Source of the DNA: Pseudomonas khorasanensis
Lineage (GTDB): Bacteria > Pseudomonadota > Gammaproteobacteria > Pseudomonadales > Pseudomonadaceae
NCBI RefSeq assembly: GCF_014268505.2
Contig: NZ_JABWQP020000005.1
Location: 62,001 to 126,000, forward strand
Direction of reading: 5' to 3'
Length of the DNA: 64,000 bases
Shown here: in pieces, positions 10,355 through 21,211 of the stretch
Numbering within the stretch: position 1 is the first letter of the stretch
Layout: each line of letters begins with the position of its first letter
Notes under the pieces: generated by a model
What the model was told of the DNA's origin: nothing
Databases searched by the model: none
The model's input: the letters and a program-made list of their open reading frames with translations, nothing else
Position numbers and translations under genes: made by a program

Positions 10355-11293
10355 TTAGCGATGGGCGCTAGGTGCGGCTAGTGCACGGGCGGTGGCGACA
10401 TCCGCATTGATCGCCGTTTTCAATGCCTCCAGGGAGGCGAAGCGCTGCTCTTCACGCAGCTTTTGGTGGAAAACCACCGTCAGACGCCGGTCATACAGAT
10501 CGCCGGCAAAATCGAGAAGATGAACTTCAAGGTGGGCCTTGCCGTCACCTTGAACCGTGGGCCGAACGCCGATGTTGGCGACGCCGGGCCAGGTCTTGCC
10601 GTCGATATCCACGTTCACCAGGTAAACCCCGGTGAACGGCACGCGACGACGTTTGAGCTGTATGTTGGCAGTGGGCGTTCCCAGTTGCCGGGCCAGTTTC
10701 TGGCCATGCAGCACGCGACCGGCGATCCGGTACGGGCGGCCGAGCAAACGTTCGGCCAAGGCAAAATCGGCGGCGGCCAACGCGTTGCGCACTTGCGTGC
10801 TGCTGACACGGATGCCGTCCAGCTCGACGGTTTGCGCGGCCTCGACGGTAAAACCGTGTACCTGCCCGGCTTGCAGCAGGAAGTCGAAATCGCCGAGGCG
10901 GTCGCAGCCGAAGCGGAAATCGTCCCCGACCTCCAGGTGCTGCACGCCAAGACCATCGACAAGAATGGTATCGACAAACTCACTGGCGCTGAGCTTGCTC
11001 AGGCGCTGGTTGAAGGCCAGGCACAAGACCCGGTCGACACCTTCGGCGGCCAGTAGCTGCAGCTTGTCGCGCAATCGGGCCAGACGCGCCGGCGCGGTGT
11101 CGGGGGCGAAAAATTCCCTCGGCTGCGGCTCGAAAATCACCACGCAGCTGGGTACGCCCAACTCGAGCGCACGCTCACGCAGTCGGGCCAGGATAGCCTG
11201 GTGACCACGGTGAACACCGTCAAAGTTGCCAATAGTGGCGACGCAGCCCCGATGCTGGGGGCGCAAGTTGTGGAGGCCTCGAACCAGCTGCAT
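10355..11293 (-). CDS. ribF: Bifunctional riboflavin kinase / FAD synthetase
   Basis: Makes FMN from riboflavin and FAD from FMN. 312 residues. The N-terminal adenylyltransferase domain has GNFDGVHRGHQAI; the C-terminal kinase domain has HGQKLARQLGTPTANIQL. Start at 11293 (MQLVRGLHNLRP) is preferred because it gives the family's usual N-terminus and length. An in-frame ATG six codons earlier at 11311 cannot be excluded, and neither has a strong Shine-Dalgarno. The gene precedes ileS. Confidence 0.95.
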   Translation of the reverse strand: MQLVRGLHNLRPQHRGCVATIGNFDGVHRGHQAILARLRERALELGVPSCVVIFEPQPREFFAPDTAPARLARLRDKLQLLAAEGVDRVLCLAFNQRLSKLSASEFVDTILVDGLGVQHLEVGDDFRFGCDRLGDFDFLLQAGQVHGFTVEAAQTVELDGIRVSSTQVRNALAAADFALAERLLGRPYRIAGRVLHGQKLARQLGTPTANIQLKRRRVPFTGVYLVNVDIDGKTWPGVANIGVRPTVQGDGKAHLEVHLLDFAGDLYDRRLTVVFHQKLREEQRFASLEALKTAINADVATARALAAPSAHR

Positions 11294-11321
11294 AACGCGC
11301 TTCTTGCTCATAAAGTGGTCG

Positions 11322-11350
11322 ATTATAACCACACCCGACGGCCGACGACA
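11322..11350 (-). promoter_or_regulatory. Possible promoter of ribF
   Basis: A perfect TATAAT on the minus strand (11322-11327) lies about 30 bases before the ribF start. The sequence 17 bases further upstream (TGTCGT) is a poor -35. Suggestive only. Confidence 0.3.
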
Positions 11351-11422
11351 GGCAACACCGTAACGCAAAGTGATCGAGCCGACAAAACTGCCGACCCGCT
11401 CCTGTTTGCAGCGACTGAAACC

Positions 11423-12961
11423 TCAGCTCAAGCCTTTGCGATTGAAGTCGCGCAGGCGGAAGCCGAGCAGCAGCAGCATACCGAAATACGCCACCACGCC
11501 GGCAACCACCAGTGCCCCCAGACGCAGGAAGCGCTCAAGCATGTGGCCCTGATCCCAGGCCGGCATGAAATGCATGCCGGCTAGCAACACCGCCGACATC
11601 ACTGTCACGGCAACGACCAGCTTGAAGCCGAATTTCCCCCAGCCCGGCTGCGGCTGATACATCTTCTGCTTGCGCAGTTGATAAAACAGCAGACCAGCAT
11701 TCAAGCAGGCACCGGCACTGATCGCCAGCGCCAGACCGGCGTGAGCCAACGGCCCGATCAATACCAGGTTGAACAGCTGAGTGCACACAAGAGTGAAAAT
11801 TGCGATTTTCACCGGCGTGCGAATGTTTTGTTGCGCATAAAAGCCCGGGGCCAGCACCTTGATCACAATGATCCCGAGCAAACCGACAGAATAGGCAATC
11901 AGCGCACGCTGGGTCATCTGGGCATCGAAGCCACTGAACTCACCGTACTGGAACAGCGAAACCGTCAACGGCTCGGCAAGAATCCCCAATGCCAGTGCGC
12001 ACGGCAGCACCAGCACAAAGCACAGGCGCAGGCCCCAGTCGAGAATCCGCGAATATTCGTGGCGATCCTTGCTGGCGTAAGTCCTGGCCAGTGTCGGCAG
12101 CAGAATCGTGCCCAGTGCCACCCCCAACACACCCGACGGCAATTCCATCAAACGGTCGGCGTAGTACATCCACGACACTGACCCGGCGACCAGAAACGAG
12201 GCGAAGATCGTGTTGATGATCAGCGAAATCTGGCTGACCGAAACCCCCAGGATCGCCGGCAACATTTGCTTCATCACCCGCCACACCCCGGTATCGCGCA
12301 GGTTCAGGCGCGGCAGCACCAGCATGCCGATTTTTTTCAGGTGCGGCAGTTGATAAAGCAGTTGCGCCAGACCACCGACCAACACCGCCCACCCGAGCGC
12401 CATGACCGGCGGATCGAAGTACGGCGTGAGGAACAGTGAAAACACGATCATGCTGACATTGAGCAGGGTCGGCACGAACGCCGGCACCGAGAAGCGGTTC
12501 CAGGTATTGAGTATCGCCCCGGCCAGCGAGGACAGGGAAATCAGCAATATATAAGGAAAGGTCACCCGCAACAGGTCGGAGGTGAGCTGGAATTTTTCCG
12601 GTGTATCGGTAAAACCGGGCGCGGTAGCCCAAATCACCCAGGGCGCGGCGATCATGCCCAGCACCGTGACCACGGCCAGCACAAGCGTCAGCAACCCCGA
12701 GACGTAGGCAATAAAGGTGCGCGTCGCCTCTTCGCCCTGCTGGCTTTTATATTCAGCCAGAATCGGCACGAAGGCTTGGGAGAATGCCCCCTCGGCAAAG
12801 ATTCGCCGCAACAGATTGGGCAGTTTGAAGGCGATAAAGAAGGCATCGGTCGCCATCCCGGCGCCGAATGTCCGCGCGATCAGCGTGTCACGAACAAAAC
12901 CCAGAATCCGGGAAAGCATCGTGATAGAGCTGACGGCGGCCAACGATTTGAGCAGATTCAT
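11423..12961 (-). CDS. murJ: Lipid II flippase MurJ (MviN)
   Basis: Flips the peptidoglycan precursor lipid II across the inner membrane. 512 residues, polytopic, of the MOP exporter superfamily. The N-terminus [23 protein letters not shown] and [32 protein letters not shown] are characteristic of MurJ. ATG at 12961. The next gene downstream is ribF, about 130 bases away. Divergent from rpsT, with a 252-base spacer that holds the rpsT promoter. Confidence 0.97.
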   Translation of the reverse strand: MNLLKSLAAVSSITMLSRILGFVRDTLIARTFGAGMATDAFFIAFKLPNLLRRIFAEGAFSQAFVPILAEYKSQQGEEATRTFIAYVSGLLTLVLAVVTVLGMIAAPWVIWATAPGFTDTPEKFQLTSDLLRVTFPYILLISLSSLAGAILNTWNRFSVPAFVPTLLNVSMIVFSLFLTPYFDPPVMALGWAVLVGGLAQLLYQLPHLKKIGMLVLPRLNLRDTGVWRVMKQMLPAILGVSVSQISLIINTIFASFLVAGSVSWMYYADRLMELPSGVLGVALGTILLPTLARTYASKDRHEYSRILDWGLRLCFVLVLPCALALGILAEPLTVSLFQYGEFSGFDAQMTQRALIAYSVGLLGIIVIKVLAPGFYAQQNIRTPVKIAIFTLVCTQLFNLVLIGPLAHAGLALAISAGACLNAGLLFYQLRKQKMYQPQPGWGKFGFKLVVAVTVMSAVLLAGMHFMPAWDQGHMLERFLRLGALVVAGVVAYFGMLLLLGFRLRDFNRKGLS

Positions 12962-13131
12962 TGAGAGAGTGTGTGCCTGTCGATAAACAGCAGGCGAACA
13001 ATGCGCCTACTTGTGCGATACTCCGCGCCGCAGCAGCACAGAGCCAAAGCTCGCGAGTTTACAGGTCAAGCGCCGGAAATAAATATCCCGCCTCTTTATA
13101 CCTACCACTTAGCGGAACGATTCAAGTGCCC

Positions 13132-13160
13132 TTGACAAGACAAGTCTTCATCGGCATGAT
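13132..13160 (+). promoter_or_regulatory. Likely sigma-70 promoter of rpsT
   Basis: TTGACA at 13132-13137, a 17-base spacer, then CATGAT at 13155-13160 (four of six -10 consensus bases). It lies 54 bases before the rpsT start codon, with an A/T-rich leader between. Confidence 0.6.
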
Positions 13161-13213
13161 TCGCGGCCTATTTTGTTTGCTATTTCCTAAAAAGTCTTTC
13201 GAGGAGCTCGACG

Positions 13214-13486
13214 GTGGCCAACTCACCTTCCGCCAAAAAACGTGCAAAACAGGCTGAGAAGCGTCGCAGCCACAACGCCAGCCTGCGTTCCATGGTTCGT
13301 ACCTACATCAAGAATGTAGTTAAGGCCATTGACGCAAAAGACGCTGAAAAAGCTCAAGCTGCATACGTTCTGGCTGTGCCAGTTATCGACCGTATGGCCG
13401 ATAAAGGCATCATCCACAAGAACAAGGCTGCTCGTCATAAGAGCCGTCTGAATGGCCACGTCAAGGCACTGAAAGAAGCTGCCTAA
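13214..13486 (+). CDS. rpsT: 30S ribosomal protein S20
   Basis: Basic 90-residue primary 16S rRNA-binding protein: [20 protein letters not shown], then [19 protein letters not shown] and [13 protein letters not shown]. The start is GTG at 13214, preceded by GAGGAG at 13201-13206; a non-ATG start is usual for S20 genes and tied to autoregulation in E. coli. Monocistronic, flanked by a promoter and a strong terminator. Confidence 0.98.
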   Translation: MANSPSAKKRAKQAEKRRSHNASLRSMVRTYIKNVVKAIDAKDAEKAQAAYVLAVPVIDRMADKGIIHKNKAARHKSRLNGHVKALKEAA

Positions 13487-13500
13487 GCGACGTAGTCATT

Positions 13501-13530
13501 AAAAAACCGACCTCAGGGTCGGTTTTTTAT
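13501..13530 (+). terminator. Rho-independent terminator of rpsT
   Basis: Perfect stem AAAAAACCGACC / GGTCGGTTTTTT with loop TCAG, ending in a T run, 15 bases after the rpsT stop. Confidence 0.93.
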
Positions 13531-13565
13531 TGCCTGCGATTTAACAAGCTACGCGCAAAAAAACT

Positions 13566-13654
13566 GTGGGAGCAAGCCTGCTCGCGAAAGAGGTCATATC
13601 AGTCGATATAAATATCAACTGACAGATCGCATTCGCGAGCAGGCTCGCTCCCAC
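13566..13654. repeat. REP doublet (REPIN), about 88-bp class
   Basis: Facing REP palindromes, 89 bp overall, in the convergent space between rpsT and creA. The left copy has GCAAGCC instead of GCGAGCC. Confidence 0.93.
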
Positions 13655-13672
13655 AGTTTGGGTTGGCGGCGC

Positions 13673-14140
13673 TTATTGCTGGACCGGCACCCACGGCAGG
13701 ATCGGGATTGCCGTCACCGCATTCTGCGGACTGCCTTCAATCAGGCGATCGCTATAGACCAGATACACCAGCGTATTACGCCTCTCGTCGAGGAACCGCA
13801 CCACCTGCATGGTCTTGAATACCAGGGAGGTGCGCTCTTTGAACACCTCGTCGCCATCCTTCAGCTCGCCCTTGAACTTGATCGGCCCGACCTGACGACA
13901 GGCGATCGACGCTTCGGCGCGATCCTCGGCCAGACCCAGACCACCCTTGACTCCACCGGTCTTGGCGCGCGACAGGTAGCAGGTCACACCCTCGACTTTC
14001 GGATCATCGAATGCCTCGACCACGATCCGGTCATTCGGCCCGACAAACTTGAACACTGTCGATACCTGACCGACTTCCTCGGCCGAGACCAGCAATGGCA
14101 TTGCCATTAGCAGGCCCAACAATCCTTTCGCTACACGCAT
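13673..14140 (-). CDS. creA: CreA family periplasmic protein
   Basis: 155 residues with an N-terminal signal peptide ([22 protein letters not shown]). The mature part matches the CreA family: [41 protein letters not shown] is read over residues 23-63, and IACRQVGPI contains the second conserved Cys. Biochemical function unknown. ATG at 14140 has AAGGA upstream. Ten bases downstream of proB on the same strand, so probably in the proB transcript. Confidence 0.9.
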   Translation of the reverse strand: MRVAKGLLGLLMAMPLLVSAEEVGQVSTVFKFVGPNDRIVVEAFDDPKVEGVTCYLSRAKTGGVKGGLGLAEDRAEASIACRQVGPIKFKGELKDGDEVFKERTSLVFKTMQVVRFLDERRNTLVYLVYSDRLIEGSPQNAVTAIPILPWVPVQQ

Positions 14141-14150
14141 CGAATAGTCC

Positions 14151-15269
14151 TTACACCAGAATCAGGTTGTCACGGTGAACCAGTTCAGGCTCCGCCATGT
14201 ACCCAAGCAAACCGACAATCGCATCCGACGACTGACCGATGATTTTTTGCGCTTCGAGCGCGCTGTAATTGGCCAGGCCACGGGCGATCTCGCGACCGTC
14301 AGGCGCCACGCAGACCACCATTTCACCGCGACGAAAGCTGCCCTGAACCAGTTTTACGCCTACCGGCAGCAGACTTTTGTTGCCTTTGGACAACGCCGAT
14401 ACCGCCCCCTCGTCCAGCACCAATGTGCCGCGTGTTTGCAGGTGCCCGGCCAGCCACTGCTTGCGCGCCGCGAGCATGCCGCGCTCTGGCGACAGCAGCG
14501 TGCCGATGCGCTCACCCACTTTAAGGCGATCGAGCACACGCTCAAGTCGCCCGCCAACGATGATGGTATGCGCACCGGAACGTGCCGCCAGTCGCGCAGC
14601 GCGCAACTTGGTCTGCATGCCGCCGCGCCCGAGCGCACCGCCGGTACCACCGGCGACTGCATCCAGCGTCGGATCATCGGCACGCGCCTCATAGATCATC
14701 TGCGCATCGGGATTGTTGCGCGGATCAGCGTCGAACATGCCGTCGCGATCAGTCAGAATCACCAACAGATCAGCCTCGACCAGGTTGGCCACCAGCGCCG
14801 CCAGCGTGTCGTTGTCACCAAAACGGATTTCGTCAGTGACCACGGTGTCGTTTTCGTTGATCACCGGAATTACTTTCAGCTCGACCAGCGCACGCAACGT
14901 GCTGCGGGCGTTCAGATAGCGCTTGCGATCGGACAGGTCGTCGTGGGTCAGGAGAATCTGCGCGGTGTGCCGGCCATGCTCGGCGAAGCTCGACTCCCAC
15001 GCCTGCACAAGCCCCATCTGACCGATTGCCGCAGCCGCCTGAAGCTCATGCATCGCACTGGGTCGCGCGATCCAGCCCAAGCGACTCATGCCAGCCGCCA
15101 CAGCCCCGGAGGACACCAGCACCAGCTCGACGCCCGCCTCATGCAACGCCACCATCTGCTCAACCCAGACACTCATTGCCGCGCGATCAAGCCCTTTGCC
15201 ATCTGCTGTCAGCAAAGCGCTGCCGATCTTCACGACCCAACGCTGCGCACCCGTCACCTTGCTCCGCAT
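14151..15269 (-). CDS. proB: Glutamate 5-kinase
   Basis: First step of proline synthesis: phosphorylates glutamate with ATP. 372 residues, the full-length form with an amino-acid kinase domain ([52 protein letters not shown]) and a C-terminal PUA domain (about residues 275-372). Two consecutive ATGs (15272, 15269) follow AAGG; the second is chosen to match the family's length. Follows obg after a terminator. Confidence 0.96.
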   Translation of the reverse strand: MRSKVTGAQRWVVKIGSALLTADGKGLDRAAMSVWVEQMVALHEAGVELVLVSSGAVAAGMSRLGWIARPSAMHELQAAAAIGQMGLVQAWESSFAEHGRHTAQILLTHDDLSDRKRYLNARSTLRALVELKVIPVINENDTVVTDEIRFGDNDTLAALVANLVEADLLVILTDRDGMFDADPRNNPDAQMIYEARADDPTLDAVAGGTGGALGRGGMQTKLRAARLAARSGAHTIIVGGRLERVLDRLKVGERIGTLLSPERGMLAARKQWLAGHLQTRGTLVLDEGAVSALSKGNKSLLPVGVKLVQGSFRRGEMVVCVAPDGREIARGLANYSALEAQKIIGQSSDAIVGLLGYMAEPELVHRDNLILV

Positions 15270-15361
15270 CATCTTCAACCTTAGCTTGAGGACAGCGCGA
15301 CCTGGCACTGCCCATAACGTTAATCGTGGCTATTGGTGACCAACGATCGATTTCCAGATAC

Positions 15362-15388
15362 TAAAACGCCGCTCGATTGAGCGGCGTT
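15362..15388 (-). terminator. Terminator after obg
   Basis: On the minus strand a perfect 10-bp stem AACGCCGCTC / GAGCGGCGTT with loop AATC and a short T run (TTTTAG). It separates obg from proB. Confidence 0.75.
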
Positions 15389-15406
15389 CAAGTTTACTGC
15401 AACAGA

Positions 15407-16669
<1,263 letters not shown>

Positions 16670-16778
16670 TCAAGACATAAGACTCTTGCAAAAATGAGCG
16701 CAGCGACCCCAAAACACGACCTGCATCGCACGCCGACAGCCCATACAAACAGCTTTGCAAGAGACTCACCCCACAAAC

Positions 16779-16809
16779 GAAAAAGCCCCGTCGCGAGACA
16801 GGGCTTTTC
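16779..16809 (-). terminator. Terminator after rpmA
   Basis: Minus-strand hairpin AAAAGCCCTGTC / GACGGGGCTTTTT with T run, placed 15 bases after the rpmA stop. obg downstream therefore probably needs readthrough or its own promoter. Confidence 0.85.
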
Positions 16810-16823
16810 CAGCGATCTCGCAG

Positions 16824-17081
16824 TTAGGCTGCGACAACGCTCACGTAACGGCGGTTGAACGCGCCTTTTACTTCAAACTTGATCACGCCTTCGATTTTCG
16901 CGAAGAGGGTGTGATCTTTACCCATGCCTACACCGTAACCGGCGTGGAATTGGGTGCCGCGCTGACGCACGATGATGTTGCCCGGAATGATTTTCTGGCC
17001 GCCATACATCTTGACGCCAAGGCGTTTGGCTTCTGAGTCGCGACCGTTACGGGTACTACCACCAGCTTTTTTGTGTGCCAT
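16824..17081 (-). CDS. rpmA: 50S ribosomal protein L27
   Basis: 85 residues: [55 protein letters not shown]. The N-terminus reaches the peptidyl transferase centre in related ribosomes. 35 bases downstream of rplU. Confidence 0.98.
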   Translation of the reverse strand: MAHKKAGGSTRNGRDSEAKRLGVKMYGGQKIIPGNIIVRQRGTQFHAGYGVGMGKDHTLFAKIEGVIKFEVKGAFNRRYVSVVAA

Positions 17082-17116
17082 GAGTTCAATTCTCCTAGTG
17101 AGGAATTAGGCTGTAA

Positions 17117-17428
17117 TTAAGCCTGAATACCGGTGATTTTGATCTCGGTGAACCACTGGCGGTGGCCCATACGCTTCATGTGGTGCTTACGACGACGGAA
17201 CTTGATGATGCGGACTTTATCGTGACGACCTTGGGAGATCACTTCAGCCTTGACGGTTGCGCCAGCAACAACTGGTGCGCCGATGTTCACGTCGTCGCCG
17301 TTGGCGACCAACAGAACGCGATCAAAAGTAACGGATTCGCCAGTAGCGATTTCCAGTTTTTCGATCTTCAGGTATTCACCTTCAGCGACCTTGTATTGCT
17401 TACCGCCGGTAACGATTACTGCGTACAT
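17117..17428 (-). CDS. rplU: 50S ribosomal protein L21
   Basis: 103 residues: [20 protein letters not shown] at the N-terminus and [16 protein letters not shown] near the C-terminus. ATG at 17428 has CGGAGA upstream; the longer frame is not needed. First gene of the rplU-rpmA unit and divergent from ispB. Confidence 0.98.
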   Translation of the reverse strand: MYAVIVTGGKQYKVAEGEYLKIEKLEIATGESVTFDRVLLVANGDDVNIGAPVVAGATVKAEVISQGRHDKVRIIKFRRRKHHMKRMGHRQWFTEIKITGIQA

Positions 17429-17608
17429 GGTATTTCTCCGATAATCCTGCTCACCCAGCTCTTTATAGGAAGAGGTATTGGCTGGCATGGCTGCATGGGG
17501 CTGGAACGGCCCAAGTGCAATTGCGTAAGGCAGGTGCTGCCCAGGAAGTTCAGGGTGCGCGATTGTACGCAAGCCGCCGCAGGCTTGCAAGTGGCCGTCC
17601 ATCGCGCC

Positions 17609-17637
17609 TTGACAGGTCTGGGAAGGGGTCCTAGCAT
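17609..17637 (+). promoter_or_regulatory. Likely sigma-70 promoter of ispB
   Basis: TTGACA at 17609-17614, 17-base spacer, TAGCAT at 17632-17637. It ends 32 bases before the ispB start. Confidence 0.55.
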
Positions 17638-17669
17638 GCCGCGCAACCCTTCTGGAGCGACTCTCGCTG

Positions 17670-18638
17670 ATGCAACCCCAAGCTTTCTACCGCGCGGTGG
17701 CGGACGATTTTAGCGCCGTCGACGGCATCATCAAGAAGCAGCTGACGTCTCGAGTGCCGCTGGTATCGAAAATCGGCGATTACATCACTTCGGCCGGCGG
17801 CAAACGCCTGCGTCCTTTATTAGTGTTGCTGTGCGGCAAGGCCCTGGGTCGCGAAGGCGACGACATGCGCCTGCTGGCTGCCACCATCGAATTCCTGCAC
17901 ACCGCGACCCTGCTGCATGACGACGTCGTCGACATGTCCGGTATGCGCCGTGGCCGCTCGACCGCCAACGCCATGTGGGGCAACGCCCCGAGCGTGCTGG
18001 TCGGCGATTTCCTGTACTCGCGCTCGTTCGAAATGATGGTCGAACTGGGCTCGATGCCGGTGATGAAAATCCTGTCTCAGGCCACGCGCATCATCGCTGA
18101 AGGCGAAGTCTTGCAGCTGTCCAAGGTGCGCGACGCCAGCACCACCGAAGAAACCTACATGGAAGTCATCCGCGGCAAGACCGCGATGCTCTTCGAAGCG
18201 TCGACCCACAGCGCTGCTGCCCTCGCCGGTGCGACTGCCGAGCAGAGCGAAGCCCTGCGCACCTTCGGTGATCACTTGGGCGTCGCGTTCCAACTGGTCG
18301 ATGACCTGCTTGATTACAAGGGCGACGCAGAAACCCTGGGCAAGAACGTCGGCGACGATCTGGCCGAAGGCAAGCCGACCCTGCCGCTGATCTACACCAT
18401 GCGCGAGGGCACGCCCGAGCAGGCCGCACTGGTGCGCCAGGCGATCCAGAAAGGCGGGATCGAAGATCTGGAAAGCATCCGCATCGCAGTTGAAGCGTCC
18501 GGTTCGCTGGAGTACACCGCACAACTGGCCCGTGATTACGTGGCCCGTGCAATCAAGTGCCTGGATGCGCTGCCCGCCAGCGAATACCGCGATGCACTGG
18601 TTGAATTGAGTGAGTTTGCGGTCGCGCGTACGCATTGA
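17670..18638 (+). CDS. ispB: Octaprenyl (polyprenyl) diphosphate synthase
   Basis: Builds the long prenyl side chain of ubiquinone from FPP and IPP. 322 residues of the trans-prenyltransferase family: [10 protein letters not shown] near the N-terminus, first Asp-rich motif DDVVD at residues 84-88, second DDLLD from residue 211. Product length in pseudomonads is usually nine isoprenes, so a nonaprenyl (solanesyl) product is possible despite the name. Divergent from rplU, as in many gammaproteobacteria. Confidence 0.95.
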   Translation: MQPQAFYRAVADDFSAVDGIIKKQLTSRVPLVSKIGDYITSAGGKRLRPLLVLLCGKALGREGDDMRLLAATIEFLHTATLLHDDVVDMSGMRRGRSTANAMWGNAPSVLVGDFLYSRSFEMMVELGSMPVMKILSQATRIIAEGEVLQLSKVRDASTTEETYMEVIRGKTAMLFEASTHSAAALAGATAEQSEALRTFGDHLGVAFQLVDDLLDYKGDAETLGKNVGDDLAEGKPTLPLIYTMREGTPEQAALVRQAIQKGGIEDLESIRIAVEASGSLEYTAQLARDYVARAIKCLDALPASEYRDALVELSEFAVARTH

Positions 18639-18649
18639 TTCTGCCTCTT

Positions 18650-18737
18650 GTGGGAGCGAGCCTGCTCGCGAAAGCGATCTACCCGTCGGCATCAATGCTG
18701 ACTGACTGGACGCCTTCGCGAGCAGGCTCGCTCCCAC
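18650..18737. repeat. REP doublet (REPIN), 88 bp
   Basis: Facing REP copies just after ispB, exactly 88 bp, with GACTGAC in the centre. Confidence 0.93.
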
Positions 18738-18818
18738 AGTTGTTTCTGCGCTATGACCTCCTTCGCGTAAAACCCTATACAATGTGCGACTTTTAGTGAT
18801 CCCCACCAAGGAGCCTTA

Positions 18819-19160
18819 GTGAGCACGTTGCCACCCTGCCCGAAATGCAATTCCGAATACACCTACGAAGACGGCACCCAACTGGTGTGCCCAGAGTGCG
18901 CTCATGAGTGGTCAGCCACGGGCGAAGCCGAAGCAGCCGCTGATGATGCCGTGAAGAAAGATTCGGTCGGCAACGTCCTGCAGGACGGCGACACCATCAC
19001 CGTGATCAAGGACCTGAAGGTCAAGGGCACTTCGCTGGTGGTCAAGGTCGGCACCAAGGTCAAGAACATCCGCCTGTGCGATGGCGATCACGACATCGAC
19101 TGCAAGATCGACGGCATCGGTCCGATGAAACTCAAATCCGAGTTCGTCAGAAAAGTCTGA
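18819..19160 (+). CDS. yjdM: Zinc-ribbon protein of the YjdM/PhnA family
   Basis: 113 residues. The N-terminal zinc ribbon has two CxxC pairs (CPKCNSEY ... CPECAHEW), followed by the small PhnA-like domain ([51 protein letters not shown]). The family was once called alkylphosphonate utilisation protein PhnA, but that role is not supported and there are no phosphonate genes here. Start GTG at 18819 with AAGGAG ten bases upstream. Function unknown. Confidence 0.9.
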   Translation: MSTLPPCPKCNSEYTYEDGTQLVCPECAHEWSATGEAEAAADDAVKKDSVGNVLQDGDTITVIKDLKVKGTSLVVKVGTKVKNIRLCDGDHDIDCKIDGIGPMKLKSEFVRKV

Positions 19161-19244
19161 GCCTGTTGTCATCCATCCCGCGCCAGCCGTGGGATGGAAG
19201 CTTCGCCCTCTGCGCTTCGCCTCAAAGAACCCTCTGTTTGTCCA

Positions 19245-19267
19245 TTCGCGAGCAGGCTTGCTCCCAC
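19245..19267. repeat. Single REP copy
   Basis: One unpaired REP palindrome (TTCGCGAGCAGGCTTGCTCC...) between the yjdM-like gene and the Fur-box gene. Confidence 0.85.
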
Positions 19268-19307
19268 AGAACAATCTTAATCCGCCGATAGGCACTTGCT
19301 ATTTTAC

Positions 19308-19327
19308 GAATAAGAATTATTCTCATT
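19308..19327 (+). promoter_or_regulatory. Putative Fur box
   Basis: GAATAAGAATTATTCTCATT (reverse strand AATGAGAATAATTCTTATTC) closely resembles Fur operators of Pseudomonas. It lies 25 bases before the start codon at 19353 and overlaps or follows a possible -10 (TATTTT). Confidence 0.75.
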
Positions 19328-19352
19328 GAAACCCTTCAAGGAGATGAGAACC

Positions 19353-19610
19353 ATGACTTATTTGATCGACGCCTGGCTGGATCGCCCACACCCTTACCTC
19401 AGAATCCTCCATCGGGAGACCGGCGAAGTCTGTGCGGTGCTTGAAGAAGAAGCCTTGCACGAGCTGCAGGATCAGGGAGACCTGGACGTCAGCAGCCTCA
19501 ATTCCAGCGAGCCACTGGTGCTCAAGGAGCTGGTGCGCAATCTGTTCCTGTTCTGCTATGCCAGAGCCTTGCGCCCGGCCAGTGAGTTGCACAACAAGAT
19601 CGAAATATGA
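19353..19610 (+). CDS. Small conserved Pseudomonas protein, putatively Fur-regulated (PA4570-like)
   Basis: 85 residues starting MTYLIDAWLDRPHPYLRILH; acidic middle (CAVLEEEALHELQDQGDLDV), no signal peptide or membrane segment. ATG at 19353 has AAGGAGATGAG upstream; an upstream in-frame ATG at 19326 would fall inside the Fur box and is rejected. The position between the yjdM-like gene and fklB corresponds to PA4570, which I recall as strongly induced by iron starvation. No biochemical function known to me. It is probably produced when iron is low. Confidence 0.85.
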   Translation: MTYLIDAWLDRPHPYLRILHRETGEVCAVLEEEALHELQDQGDLDVSSLNSSEPLVLKELVRNLFLFCYARALRPASELHNKIEI

Positions 19611-19625
19611 ATCGCGTTGAAACCT

Positions 19626-19713
19626 GTGGGATTGAGCCTGCTCGCGAAGACGGATTTCCAGTCGACGATTGAGTTGACTGAGACATCGCTTTCGCGAGCA
19701 GGCTCGCTCCTAC
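19626..19713. repeat. REP doublet (REPIN), 88 bp
   Basis: Facing REP copies with decayed ends (GTGGGATTGAGCC on the left, GCTCCTAC on the right) in the convergent space before fklB. Confidence 0.9.
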
Positions 19714-19746
19714 AGGGGTAAGCCCGCCATGACGGCAGGCTCGGTG

Positions 19747-20364
19747 TTACAGAACTTCCAGCAGCTCGACGTCGAATACCAGAACGCTGTGCGGCGGGAT
19801 GCTGCCAACGCCTTGAGCGCCGTAAGCCAATTCGCTCGGCACGTACAGACGCCATTTGCTGCCGGCGTTCATCAGTTGCAGGGCTTCGGTCCAGCCGGCG
19901 ATCACGCCGCCGACCGGGAATTCTGCAGGCTGGCCGCGCTCGTAGGAGCTGTCAAACACAGTGCCGTCGATCAGTGTGCCGTGGTAGTGCGTGCGCACAG
20001 TGTCTTCGCGGGATGGCTTGGCGCCTTCGCCCTGAGTCAGCACTTCAAATTGCAGGCCCGAAGCCAGAGTGGTGATGCCGTCACGCTTGGCGTTTTCAGC
20101 CAGGAAAGCCAGGCCTTCGCCAGCGGCAGCTTCTGCCTTGGCAGCCGCTTCGGCTTGCATGATTTCGCGGATCACCTTGAAGCTGGCGGACATTTCTTCC
20201 TGACCCACACGGCTTGGCTGGCCGCCGAACGCGTCGGTCAGACCTGCCAGGATGGCGTTCAGGTCAACGCCCGGTGGCGGGTTGTCGCGCAGCTGGTCGC
20301 CCAACTGACGGCCGATGCCGTAGCTGACGCGGGTTTCGTCGGTGGACAGATTTACTTCGGACAT
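19747..20364 (-). CDS. fklB: FKBP-type peptidyl-prolyl isomerase FklB
   Basis: 205 residues. N-terminal dimerisation domain (RVSYGIGRQLGDQL ... EEMSASFKVIREIMQ) and C-terminal FKBP domain (VRTHYHGTLIDGTVFDSSYERG, FPVGGVIAGWTEALQLM, GSKWRLYVPSELAYG, VFDVELLEV). No clear signal peptide at the chosen start (MSEVNLSTDETR), so it is probably cytoplasmic like E. coli FklB. ATG at 20364 has GGAG upstream; the longer frame has poor coding character. Confidence 0.93.
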   Translation of the reverse strand: MSEVNLSTDETRVSYGIGRQLGDQLRDNPPPGVDLNAILAGLTDAFGGQPSRVGQEEMSASFKVIREIMQAEAAAKAEAAAGEGLAFLAENAKRDGITTLASGLQFEVLTQGEGAKPSREDTVRTHYHGTLIDGTVFDSSYERGQPAEFPVGGVIAGWTEALQLMNAGSKWRLYVPSELAYGAQGVGSIPPHSVLVFDVELLEVL

Positions 20365-20507
20365 GACACTGCTCCGCTGTGCGGACGGCCACAAGACTTG
20401 CCGTGCGTGCACAGCGCGTCCCGGCGCGCCCGGAACCAAAAGGGCGAGCAGACTAGCACAGATGCTCAATCATTGGCGCTCGCGCCAAAGCACAGGCCAC
20501 AAACGAA

Positions 20508-20539
20508 GCCGCCCGTCTGTTTCACAACAGACGGGCGGC
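20508..20539 (-). terminator. Strong hairpin between yqhA-like gene and fklB
   Basis: GCCGCCCGTCTGTT / AACAGACGGGCGGC perfect 14-bp stem with loop TCAC, 24 bases after the 20563 stop. The T run after it is weak, so it may terminate only partly or protect the transcript end. Confidence 0.55.
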
Positions 20540-20562
20540 CGATTGATCGGTCAACAACCTGA

Positions 20563-21051
20563 TCAATGCTTGGTGACTTTGTCCAGATAACCCATCGCGA
20601 ACGCGGAAATCACGAACGTCATGTGGATGATCACGTACCACATCAGATGCTCGGGATCGACATTCTTGGCGTCCATGAAAATGCGCAGCAGATGGATCGA
20701 GGAAATCGCCACGATCGAGGCCGCCACCTTCATCTTCAGCGAAGACGAATCCATGGTGCCCAGCCAACTGAGCTTTTCCTTGCCTTCGTCAATGTCCAGT
20801 TGCGAAACAAAGTTTTCGTAGCCGGAAATCATCACCATCACCAACAGACCACCGACCAGCGCCATGTCGATCAGCGACAGCAGCACCAGGATCAGCTCCG
20901 ATTCGGCCATCGCGAAGACGTTGGGAAGGATATGCACGATTTCCTGGAAAAACTTCAATGCCAGCGCCAGCAAACCGAGGGATAGACCGATGTAGATCGG
21001 CGCCAGCAGCCAGCGGGTGGCGTACATTGCATTTTCAATAAAGCGTTCCAT
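20563..21051 (-). CDS. yqhA: YqhA family (UPF0114) inner-membrane protein
   Basis: 162 residues with about four membrane helices: [54 protein letters not shown] (spans residues about 51-82), [19 protein letters not shown] and [22 protein letters not shown]. These are hallmarks of UPF0114. Function unknown. Corresponds to PA4574 in my memory of PAO1 synteny. Confidence 0.9.
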   Translation of the reverse strand: MERFIENAMYATRWLLAPIYIGLSLGLLALALKFFQEIVHILPNVFAMAESELILVLLSLIDMALVGGLLVMVMISGYENFVSQLDIDEGKEKLSWLGTMDSSSLKMKVAASIVAISSIHLLRIFMDAKNVDPEHLMWYVIIHMTFVISAFAMGYLDKVTKH

Positions 21052-21211
21052 TGGGTCTCACACAGGGGGCTGGAAATGGCGGGGAGTATAACAGCCCGCC
21101 ATGACAGCCAGAAACCGCCGAAAAATCCGCGACCTGCGTGTGTGTGACAAGGTTTTTCTGCTAGTGTCCAAACCATTGACACCCCAGTAATACTGGACAG
21201 GACGCGTGGAA

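Noticed and set aside
7435..10371. 978-codon open frame on the plus strand opposite ileS
   Set aside because: Antisense shadow of ileS, caused by high GC third positions. It has no ribosome binding site and no recognisable domain.
13566..13654. REP hairpins considered as rho-independent terminators
   Set aside because: Long stems but no T run, and proper terminators exist beside several of them (for example 13501-13530).
18819..19160. Naming the zinc-ribbon protein a phosphonate-utilisation enzyme (PhnA)
   Set aside because: The name is historical; no phosphonate genes are nearby and catalytic features of phosphonoacetate hydrolase are absent.
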